Source of the DNA: Meiothermus sp. Pnk-1
GTDB lineage: Bacteria > Deinococcota > Deinococci > Deinococcales > Thermaceae
DNA length: 34,126 nucleotides
NCBI RefSeq assembly: GCF_003226535.1
Contig: NZ_QKOB01000020.1
Span: 1-34,126 of the forward strand
Reading direction: 5' to 3'
In this document: positions 24,492-34,126 of the stretch, one piece after another
Layout of the letters: each line of letters begins with the position of its first letter
Numbering within the stretch: the stretch's first letter is position 1
Notes under the pieces: generated by a model
Told to the model about the DNA's origin: nothing
Seen by the model: only the letters and a program-made list of their open reading frames with translations
The model's database searches: none
Translations under genes and position numbers: made by a program

Positions 24492-24836
24492 TCACAGGCC
24501 GTAGCGCTCTTTCATCTTCTGGTAACGCTCGTGCACGTACGCGTCCAGCTCCGCCAAGGGCAGGGCGTCCAGTAGAGGCACCAACCACTCCTTAAGCGGC
24601 TTGCCTCGTACCATCCACTGGTAATAGCTCCGCCCACCATGGGAATAAGGGCCGTAAAGCCTGGATTCCGGGTGCAGGTTTTTTAACCAATCAAAAAGGG
24701 GCTGATGCCGGGCATGCATTCGTAGGGTCACTTGGGCCTGTCGCCCATCTCCGCCGAAGTGGCCCTCCCCAATCAGCAGGCCCAATAGCAAACCCAGTTG
24801 AAGCTCCCCCATAGGTTCTATGGCATTCCTTAGCAT
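24492..24836 (-). CDS. Orphan single-motif LAGLIDADG protein
   Basis: The protein is about 114 residues, depending on start. LQLGLLLGLLIGEGHFGGD near the N-terminus fits a LAGLIDADG helix ending in the acidic metal residue (GLLIGEGHF). The following beta-rich part (VTLRMHARHQPLFDWLK, YYQWMVRG) fits one half of a LAGLIDADG homing-endonuclease fold, which acts as a dimer when it has one motif. There is no intron or intein around it; it is co-directional with mnmG and rsmG and only 7 bases from rsmG. Possible starts are ATG 24836 (chosen), ATG 24812 or GTG 24845; the last lies inside a parS repeat. It could be a domesticated DNA-binding regulator. Nuclease activity is not shown. Confidence 0.78.
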   Translation of the reverse strand: MLRNAIEPMGELQLGLLLGLLIGEGHFGGDGRQAQVTLRMHARHQPLFDWLKNLHPESRLYGPYSHGGRSYYQWMVRGKPLKEWLVPLLDALPLAELDAYVHERYQKMKERYGL

Positions 24837-24837
24837 G

Positions 24838-24905
24838 TGTTTCACCGTAAGGTTTCCCGTGAAACCCTGTCAAGCTGTTTCACCGTGAGGTTTCCCGTGA
24901 AACCC
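24838..24905. repeat. parS: Two tandem parS-containing 30-bp repeats
   Basis: Copies at 24838-24867 and 24876-24905 are identical except for one base and are separated by 8 bases. Each contains GGTTTCCCGTGAAACC (24851-24866 and 24889-24904), which closely follows the conserved parS TGTTTCACGTGAAACA. In front of it lies a partial site TGTTTCACCGT(A/G)AGG. They lie between mnmG and the LAGLIDADG gene, about 3.5 kb from oriC and 2 kb from parB, as expected for centromere sites. Confidence 0.85.
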
Positions 24906-24924
24906 GTCCGTCGTACCCCCAGGT

Positions 24925-26733
24925 TCAGGCCGGCACCCTACCCTTGCTTAGATACACCAGCAAGGCGGTGAGGTCAGAGTCGCGCACCCCGGGTACCCGG
25001 GAGGCCTCGGCCACCGTCGCGGGCCTGATTTTGGAGAGCTTTTCTACCGCTTCCTTGGAGAGGCTAGGGATATGGCGGTATTCGAGGGTCGGAGGAATGT
25101 GGTAGGACGCCAGCTCTTTCAGCCGCTCAGAGAGCTTTTGCTGCCGCTGGATGTACCCAGCGTATTTGGCGCGGATCTCTACCTGTTCGATCTCTTCCTC
25201 TGAAAGAGAAAGGGGCGAAGGGCCCAAGCGGGCCACCAGATCGGCGTAGGTCACCTCCGGGCGGCGCAGCCAGAGCAGGGCAGGGACCCCCTCGAGGCGC
25301 AGGCATCCTAGCCGCTCGAGCTCAGCCTGGATCCGCCGGTATTTCTCTTGCGTCTTCTCCAGGTCACCCGGCGTACGCAACCCTACCTCAGTCGCCAGGG
25401 GCAGCAACCGCTCATCCGCGTTGTCCGCCCGACAAAGCAGGCGCAGCTCAACCCGTGAGGTCATCATCCGATAAGGCTCGTCGGTGCCTCGGTGCACTAG
25501 GTCGTCGATCATCACCCCGATATACCCCGATTCACGAGAGAGGCGGATTTCTTCTTGCCCTCGAGCGAAGCGAGCCGCGTTCAATCCCGCGATCAACCCC
25601 TGCGCAGCGGCCTCCTCATACCCGCTGGTCCCATTGATTTGCCCCGCCGTAAACAGCCCCGGTAACTTTTGCGACTGAAGCCCAGCGGTCAACTCGGTCG
25701 CGTCTACCGCATCGTATTCGACGGCATAGGCATACCGCTGGATGACGGCCTTCTCAAACCCCGGTAGGGTACGTACCATCCGCTCCTGTAGTTGAGGGGG
25801 CAGAGAAGAGGAAAACCCCTGCAGGTACAGCTCGCTGGTCTCGAGCCCGTCCGGCTCGACAAAAAGCAGGTGGGTTTCCTTGTCGGCAAAACGGACCACC
25901 TTGTCTTCAATCGAGGGGCAATAGCGCGGACCAATCCCCTCGATGTCCCCTCCATACAGGGGAGAGAGGTGGAGGTTCTCCCGGATCAAGCGGTGGGTAG
26001 CCTCCGTGGTGCGGGTCTGCCAGGTAGGACGGGCAGCGGCGTGTGGTCCAGGGACGCCTGCAAAAGTCTGGGGGGGAACATCCGGAGGGACTACCTCGAG
26101 CGCTGCGTAGTCCACCGAGTCGGCGCGGATTCGGGGTGGGGTGCCGGTCTTGAAGCGGAGCATCCTATGGCCTACTGCGCGGATGCTCTGGGAAAGAAAG
26201 CGGGCTGGGGGCTCGCCCTGGCGACCTGCCGGGCGGGACTGCCGTCCATACCACACCACCCCGCTGAGGAAAGTTCCGCTAGCCACAACGACGGAAGAGG
26301 CCTGGATTTTTCGGCCATCGACCGTGAGCACCCCCCACAACTCACCCCCCTCCACCCAAAGGGCTGCAACCTCAGCCCGGAGACTTTCAATCCGAGGGTG
26401 GGATAGCAAGACGCGCTGGGCCTCCAGGGCGTACGCGTCCCGGTCTACCTGCACCCGCAAGCTTTGTACAGCCGGCCCCTTGGAACGGTTCAACACCCGG
26501 GTGTGAATCGCGGTAGCATCGGCGAGCCGTCCCATCAAACCGCCCATGGCTACGACCTCAGCGACGAGTTGGCTCTTGCCCGGCCCCCCCACCGCCGGAT
26601 TGCAGGGCATCAGCCCGATCCGCTCAGGGTTGCTAGTGATCAGGCCGACCCTCGCCCCTACCTGAGCCGCCGCCCAGGCAGCCTCGATCCCTGCGTGGCC
26701 TCCACCCACCACAATGACCTCATACCTTGACAT
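24925..26733 (-). CDS. mnmG: tRNA uridine-5-carboxymethylaminomethyl modification enzyme MnmG (GidA)
   Basis: The 602-residue FAD enzyme works with MnmE to modify the wobble uridine of certain tRNAs. The FAD-binding motif [12 protein letters not shown] lies at residues 8-19, [18 protein letters not shown] at 40-57, [11 protein letters not shown] near 83-93 and [17 protein letters not shown] near 363-379. All are GidA signatures; the C-terminal helical MnmE/tRNA-binding part is complete. AGAAAGG abuts the ATG with no spacer, too close for a normal ribosome site. A TAAAGT box (26746-26741) ends seven bases before the ATG, so a leaderless start is more likely. It heads the leftward group mnmG-LAGLIDADG-rsmG-parAB and is divergent from dnaA. 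Confidence 0.95.
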   Translation of the reverse strand: MSRYEVIVVGGGHAGIEAAWAAAQVGARVGLITSNPERIGLMPCNPAVGGPGKSQLVAEVVAMGGLMGRLADATAIHTRVLNRSKGPAVQSLRVQVDRDAYALEAQRVLLSHPRIESLRAEVAALWVEGGELWGVLTVDGRKIQASSVVVASGTFLSGVVWYGRQSRPAGRQGEPPARFLSQSIRAVGHRMLRFKTGTPPRIRADSVDYAALEVVPPDVPPQTFAGVPGPHAAARPTWQTRTTEATHRLIRENLHLSPLYGGDIEGIGPRYCPSIEDKVVRFADKETHLLFVEPDGLETSELYLQGFSSSLPPQLQERMVRTLPGFEKAVIQRYAYAVEYDAVDATELTAGLQSQKLPGLFTAGQINGTSGYEEAAAQGLIAGLNAARFARGQEEIRLSRESGYIGVMIDDLVHRGTDEPYRMMTSRVELRLLCRADNADERLLPLATEVGLRTPGDLEKTQEKYRRIQAELERLGCLRLEGVPALLWLRRPEVTYADLVARLGPSPLSLSEEEIEQVEIRAKYAGYIQRQQKLSERLKELASYHIPPTLEYRHIPSLSKEAVEKLSKIRPATVAEASRVPGVRDSDLTALLVYLSKGRVPA

Positions 26734-26740
26734 CCTTTCT

Positions 26741-26746
26741 ACTTTA
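26741..26746 (-). promoter_or_regulatory. -10 box of mnmG
   Basis: TAAAGT on the minus strand ends seven bases before the mnmG ATG. The -35 region (CTTCCC) is weak. Confidence 0.4.
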
Positions 26747-27007
26747 GCGGGTTTTTTCCCAGCGGGAAGGGGCGCCCCCCTCTCTAGCCGGAGGGGGTCG
26801 TCAAGTGCGTCGTACCCGCAGTAGAAGGTTAGGACAGGTGGGATCCGCTAAACTTGGTAGAAGGGGTTCTTAACCCTGCCCGAAAATGGAGCAATAGTCT
26901 CGACGGTGGCTTAGAATGATGGCGCTCTCGTGACGCGCTTTGAGGAAGTGTGGTTTCCCCCAGTGCCCTGAGGGGTATAACACGAGGGTCGGCGGAGGAG
27001 ATCGGCT
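26747..27007. promoter_or_regulatory. mnmG-dnaA intergenic region with dnaA promoter candidates
   Basis: No gene is seen in these 261 bases. A hairpin CCCCCTC/GAGGGGG lies at 26776-26797. Rightward -10-like boxes are TAAACT near 26849, TAGAAT near 26911 and TATAAC at 26976-26981; the last is the nearest to dnaA. GGAGGAG (26994-27000) is a strong ribosome site for the dnaA TTG start. No DnaA boxes were seen here, so the origin appears confined to the other side of dnaA. Confidence 0.45.
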
Positions 27008-28327
27008 TTGAGTCAGCAAACCATCTGGCAAAACGTTCTGGACTACGTGCGCCAGAACATCAACGACGTCGAGTATCACACCTGGTTCGAGAAGATCCGT
27101 CCCCTGGGGGTACATGGCGGGGTACTGGAACTTGGGGTACCCACGTCCTTTGCGGGAGAGTGGATTAAGAAGCACTACGCCGAACTCATACAAGAAGCCT
27201 TGACCCGTCTGGGAGCCCAAACCCCTCGCTTCGAGCTCAAGGTGGTTCCAGGAAATCCTGTTCAAGAGGACATTTTTTCCGTCCCCGTCCAAACTTCTAT
27301 TCCGGATCCACGGGCCCGCCTCAACCCCAAATACACCTTTGAAAATTTTGTAGTAGGTCCAAATAATCGTCTGGCCCACGCCGCGGCGATGGCGGTAGCC
27401 GAGTCCCCAGGCAAGGCTTATAACCCGCTTTTCATCTATGGGGGGGTAGGGCTGGGCAAGACCCACTTGATGCACGCGGTAGGGCACTCGGTGGCTGCCC
27501 GCTTCCCCAACCTGAGGATCGAATATGTTTCCACCGAGACCTTCACCAACGAGCTAATCAACGCCATCCGCGAAGACCGCATGACCGAGTTTCGCGAGCG
27601 CTATCGTTCGGTGGACCTGCTCCTGGTGGACGACATCCAATTCGTCGCAGGCAAAGAGCGCACCCAGGAAGAGTTTTTTCACACCTTCAACGCGCTCTAT
27701 GAGGCGCACAAACAGATCATCCTCTCCTCGGACCGCCCGCCCAAGGACATCCTCACCCTCGAGGCCCGCCTAAGGAGCCGCTTCGAATGGGGGCTGATCA
27801 CCGATATCCAGCCACCTGAGCTCGAGACCCGCATTGCCATCCTCAAAATGAATTCTGAATACCGGAGCATGCGCATTCCCGAAGAGGTGCTCGAGTATAT
27901 CGCGCGTCAAGTCACCTCTAACATCCGCGAACTAGAGGGGGCGCTCATGCGGGTCATCGCCTACGCTTCATTGAACGGGGTCGAGATCAGTAAAAACGTG
28001 GCCGCTCGAGCCCTTTCGGACGTTTTCACGGCCCGCGAGACTGACTTCAGCCCTGAGGATATTCTGCGGGCGGTAGCGGATCACTACGGCTTGAGAACCG
28101 ATGAGCTCAAAGGAGCTGGCCGCCGCAAAGAGGTGGTGATTCCGCGGCAAATAGCCATGTTCCTGATCCGTGAGCTCACCCAGTCTTCCCTCCCTGAGAT
28201 CGGCCAATTTTTCGATGGCCGGGATCACACCACGGTGCTTTACGCCATCCAAAAAGTTCAGGAGCTAGCAGATAACGACCCCAGCATCCAACAAGCCCTA
28301 CGCAGCATCCGAGAACGGCTGGGGTAG
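27008..28327 (+). CDS. dnaA: Replication initiator DnaA
   Basis: The 439-residue initiator binds DnaA boxes and melts oriC. Domain I is at the N-terminus ([22 protein letters not shown]). Domain III (AAA+) begins near [22 protein letters not shown] (about 108-129), with Walker [10 protein letters not shown] (about 145-153), Walker [10 protein letters not shown] (about 207-215) and the sensor region LSSDRPP. Domain IV has the box-reading helix-turn-helix ending [10 protein letters not shown] (about 405-414). The start is a TTG, eight bases after GGAGGAG, which may limit DnaA synthesis. The gene points into oriC and dnaN. Confidence 0.97.
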   Translation: MSQQTIWQNVLDYVRQNINDVEYHTWFEKIRPLGVHGGVLELGVPTSFAGEWIKKHYAELIQEALTRLGAQTPRFELKVVPGNPVQEDIFSVPVQTSIPDPRARLNPKYTFENFVVGPNNRLAHAAAMAVAESPGKAYNPLFIYGGVGLGKTHLMHAVGHSVAARFPNLRIEYVSTETFTNELINAIREDRMTEFRERYRSVDLLLVDDIQFVAGKERTQEEFFHTFNALYEAHKQIILSSDRPPKDILTLEARLRSRFEWGLITDIQPPELETRIAILKMNSEYRSMRIPEEVLEYIARQVTSNIRELEGALMRVIAYASLNGVEISKNVAARALSDVFTARETDFSPEDILRAVADHYGLRTDELKGAGRRKEVVIPRQIAMFLIRELTQSSLPEIGQFFDGRDHTTVLYAIQKVQELADNDPSIQQALRSIRERLG

Positions 28328-28617
<290 letters not shown>

Positions 28618-29718
28618 ATGGAAGTGCGTATCCCCAAAAAGACCTTAGCGGAAGGACTCGGGATCCTCGAGCGGATCATCCCGAACCGGAGCAGCAACCC
28701 CATCTTGACTTACCTTCCTATCACCTTGGGCGACCATGGCCTGATACTGAGGGGAACCAACGGTGAAATTGACTTGGAGGTACGCCTCCCCGCGGAAGTC
28801 CAAGGGGAAGGGTACGTGCTCGTGCCCGCTCAACCCTTCTCGCAGATTGTGCGGAGCTTGCCAGGGGAACTGGTAGAGATGCTGATAAAAAATTCCCCTT
28901 CTTCGGGGGGTGGAATAGAGCTATCCTCGGCCAACTTCCGCACCCAACTCTCCACGGCCAATCCTGAGGGCTATCCTGAGCTTTCCTTTTTGAGCGGGGG
29001 TGAAGAGCGGCTTCCTGCTGCTAAGCTGGCTCAAGCTATCACCCAGGTCCGCTATGCGGCCAGTACGGAAGAGTACCGGGCTATCTTCCGCGGCGTCCAG
29101 CTCGAGCTCTCCCCGAGAGGGTTGCGGACGGTGGCCTCGGACGGCTTCCGGCTCTCCCGCTACGACTTGCCGCTGGGTTTGACCTCGAACCGAAAGTTCG
29201 TGATCCCTGCTAGGAGCGCCGATGAAATCGTGCGGGTGTTCAAGGACGTCGAGGCGGAGGTCAGCCTGGGGGTGGGGGAGGGTAGCCTAACCCTGATCGG
29301 AGAAGCCGTACGGATGGCGGTCAAGTTGATGGAAGGGGAGTTCCCCGACTACGGGCGGGTCATCCCCCAGAGTTTCGTTCTGGAGGCTACGCTCTCTGCG
29401 GAGCGTTTGCGCGAGAGCCTCAAGCGAGTAGCCGTGCTCTCGGACCGAAATAACCACCGGGTGGATCTGCTGTTCGCCCAAGATCGCTTGGAGCTGGTTT
29501 CGGAGGGGGATTATGGCCAGGGACGCGAGGAGATCGCCCTGGAGGCCTTGGGGGAGCCTCAGCTGATGGTGGCCTTTAACGCCCAATACCTCATCGACGC
29601 GCTTTCTCCTATAGAGGGAACGGTCCGGCTCAAACTCTCGGGCCCTACCAGCCCCACCGTGGTGGAATCGGTGGAGGACAAGGGCTACTTGGCGGTAGTT
29701 GTACCGCTGAGGGTTTGA
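28618..29718 (+). CDS. dnaN: DNA polymerase III beta subunit (sliding clamp)
   Basis: The 366-residue beta clamp closes around DNA as a dimer and tethers the polymerase. The product shows the three-fold repeated clamp domain pattern: PKKTLAEGLGILERIIPNRSSNPILTYL in domain 1, AQAITQVRYAASTEEYRAIFRGV near 137-159 and VASDGFRLSRYDL near 177-189 in domain 2, and FPDYGRVIP near 242-250 entering domain 3. The C-terminus YLAVVVPLRV is close to the usual ending. AAGGAGG lies ten bases before the ATG. It is directly downstream of oriC. Confidence 0.96.
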   Translation: MEVRIPKKTLAEGLGILERIIPNRSSNPILTYLPITLGDHGLILRGTNGEIDLEVRLPAEVQGEGYVLVPAQPFSQIVRSLPGELVEMLIKNSPSSGGGIELSSANFRTQLSTANPEGYPELSFLSGGEERLPAAKLAQAITQVRYAASTEEYRAIFRGVQLELSPRGLRTVASDGFRLSRYDLPLGLTSNRKFVIPARSADEIVRVFKDVEAEVSLGVGEGSLTLIGEAVRMAVKLMEGEFPDYGRVIPQSFVLEATLSAERLRESLKRVAVLSDRNNHRVDLLFAQDRLELVSEGDYGQGREEIALEALGEPQLMVAFNAQYLIDALSPIEGTVRLKLSGPTSPTVVESVEDKGYLAVVVPLRV

Positions 29719-29754
29719 TCAAGCCGAAGGTGTAAACTGGAGCGCGGGCTGTAA

Positions 29755-32477
<2,723 letters not shown>

Positions 32478-32485
<8 letters not shown>

Positions 32486-33773
32486 TCCGGCGTACCCGCA
32501 TCCTGAGCCCCCCGCCAACCCAGAGGGTGAAGTTCGGTTCTGGTTTGATCTGGGGAGATTGGGCCAGCTCGAGGTCGAAGCGTTGCAGGGTGGTCGCCAC
32601 GATGATCTTGAACTCGGTAGTGGCGAAGCTTTGCCCGGTGCAGACCCGCGGCCCTAAGCTAAAGGGGAAATAGGCCCCCCGGGGCAACTGCTTCTCGAAT
32701 TCGGGTGTCCAGCGCTCGGGAATAAACTCGTCGGGGCATTCATAGAAGCGTGGGTCGCGGTGGGCGGCCCACTGGCAGAGCACGATTTGGGCCTTGGGGG
32801 GAAGCCTCATCCCTCCTAGTTCGAGCTCTTTCACCGTCTCCCTACCGATAACCCACACCGGGGGGTAGAGCCTCAGGGCTTCTTTGAATACCTGATCGAG
32901 GTAGGGGAGACGGTTCAGGTTCTCGAAGCCCGGTAGCTCTCCCAGGGCCTCTACCTCTGCCCGTAGCTTCGCCTTGACCTCAGGGTGGCGATCCAGCAAG
33001 TACCAGGTCCAGATCAGGGCGTTGGCGGTGGTCTCGAGGCCGGCAGTGATGATCGTGAGTACTTCGTCACGCAGCTGCCGCTCGGTCATCTGTACGCCAG
33101 GTTGTTGCTGGGCTTCCAGCAGCATTGACAGGAGATCGTCGCCCAAGTCCCCTCGTTCGCGGCGGGAGGCGATATGCCGCTGCACCATATCGTTTAAAGC
33201 TCGTACTACCCGAACCCCCGCGCGGTTCAGAGAGGGGGTCCAGTGAGGGTCGGTGAGCCAGCCGTGGATCATCCGACCTACCACCTGCTGCCCCAGCACG
33301 ATGGCTTGATGCATGATCTCGCGGTCATCCTTGGCCTCGACGTTGAACATGCATTTGGCCACCACCCGGAGGGTGAGCGCGTTCATATCCTCGTCAATAC
33401 GGCGCACCTCGCCATCCCGCCATTCCTCGAGCATTTCCAAGGTAAAGCGAGACATCACCTCGGCATACCCCAGAAGACGTTTGTAGTGAAAAGCCGGGCG
33501 GATCAGCCGAATCTGCTGCTTCCAGAACTCGCCCTCGCTGACCAAGATGCCATGACCCATCCCCCCGGCGAAGGCCCGGGTCATCTCAGACTTATGGAAC
33601 TCGTCAGCCCGTTCAATGAGCACCTCTCGGATCAAGTCGGGGTGGTTGAGAAAGACGATTTCTTGACCAGAAGCGAAACGAAAAGTAGTGATGTCGGGAC
33701 TGTTGCGGGAAAGCTCGATAAAAAAACGCAGAGGGTCCTTACGCAGCTCGAGGTTATCCGGATCGAAAGCCAT
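32478..33773 (-). CDS. Cytochrome P450
   Basis: The 431-residue soluble P450 has all key motifs: the C-helix WKQQIRLIRPAF (84-95), the I-helix oxygen-activating AGLETT (244-249), ExxR (E298, R301), the PERW segment (352-355) and the heme loop FSLGPRVCTG (371-380) with Cys378. It has no membrane anchor. The substrate is unknown. Thermus has a P450, CYP175A1, that hydroxylates beta-carotene, but this protein is longer (431 against 389) and its heme loop differs, so they need not be orthologues. No ferredoxin, reductase or carotenoid gene is beside it. A TTGAGG / 16 bases / TAGACT promoter ends nine bases before the ATG, predicting a leaderless message. Confidence 0.93.
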
Positions 33774-33782
33774 ATCTGCACA

Positions 33783-33810
33783 AGTCTACCCTTTGGCGGG
33801 TACTCCTCAA
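33783..33810 (-). promoter_or_regulatory. Promoter of the P450 gene
   Basis: On the minus strand TTGAGG (33810-33805) and TAGACT (33788-33783) are separated by 16 bases. The -10 ends nine bases before the ATG at 33773, so transcription should start at or within three bases of the start codon. Confidence 0.65.
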
Positions 33811-33830
33811 AAGCGACGTGGTTCCCTAAC

Positions 33831-33858
33831 AAAAAAACCCGCCCCTTGCGGGACGGGT
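33831..33858 (-). terminator. Rho-independent terminator of the 16S rRNA unit
   Basis: In minus-strand RNA, ACCCGUCCC pairs with GGGGCGGGU (nine pairs, one G-U) around a GCAA tetraloop and is followed at once by seven U. It lies about 105 bases downstream of the 16S 3' end and in front of the P450 promoter. No 23S or tRNA lies between, so the 16S transcript ends here. Confidence 0.92.
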
Positions 33859-33962
33859 AAGGAATCTCAGGTGCTGGGCACCACACAGGTTAGGCGAGAT
33901 GCTTTGAGAAGCCACGCTCAAAGCCTGACGCCAATGCTATAACACTGGCGTGAGGTCTCCTT
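33859..33962 (-). other. 16S 3' trailer
   Basis: This is the 104-base spacer between the 16S 3' end and its terminator. GCTTTGAG (33901-33908) and CTCAAAGC (33917-33924) form a perfect 8-bp hairpin. ACGCCA and TGGCGT (within about 33928-33951) form a second. They may be part of the rRNA processing structure. No tRNA is present. Confidence 0.6.

Positions 33963-34126
<164 letters not shown>

Overview
The window looks like chromosomal DNA from a thermophile of the family Thermaceae, most likely Meiothermus rather than Thermus. This rests on the partial rRNA ends, high G+C, many leaderless genes with TANNNT -10 boxes, an MBL hydrolase that resembles Thermus TTHA1623, and the gene order parB-parA-rsmG-mnmG / dnaA-oriC-dnaN-eno-pyk. 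The genus call is inference; no search was run. Both ends lie inside rRNA genes on the minus strand: the 5' end of 23S on the left and the 3' end of 16S on the right. The 16S is followed by its own terminator and the 23S is preceded by its own promoter, so 16S and 23S appear to be separate transcription units, as in Thermus.

Left part (1-8.5 kb): the 23S promoter, then a divergent trmB; a tightly overlapped PLP C-S lyase / rhodanese / MBL hydrolase operon (sulfur handling); an ArsB/NhaD-type transporter; an orphan receiver protein; a GbsR/MarR-like regulator; a GNAT acetyltransferase; and a MoaB/MogA-type gene.

7.4-13.4 kb: a minus-strand alpha-galactoside operon in the order permease, permease, binding protein, GH4 alpha-galactosidase (melA), lacI-type regulator. 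No ABC ATPase is present. Two adjacent LacI-type operators lie upstream of the first gene. 13.5-18 kb: a DapL-like aminotransferase, an MFS transporter, a VapBC-type toxin pair whose antitoxin start is apparently frameshifted, and threonine aldolase.

18-22.2 kb: a divergent pair driven from one 10-bp palindrome that supplies a -10 box in both directions. Leftward are a glycerophosphodiesterase and a Cse60-like small protein. Rightward is an unrecognised proline-rich membrane protein that overlaps comEA and comEC (DNA uptake).

22.2-33.8 kb is the replication-origin region. parB, parA, rsmG, an orphan LAGLIDADG protein and mnmG run leftward, with two tandem parS-containing repeats between the last two. 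dnaA, dnaN, eno and pyk run rightward. The dnaA-dnaN gap is oriC: twelve DnaA boxes in two opposed clusters, then six perfect DnaA-trio repeats and an AT-rich unwinding element. A cytochrome P450 gene and the 16S gene close the window. The 16S gene is read toward oriC, head-on to the rightward replication fork, which is unusual for rRNA.
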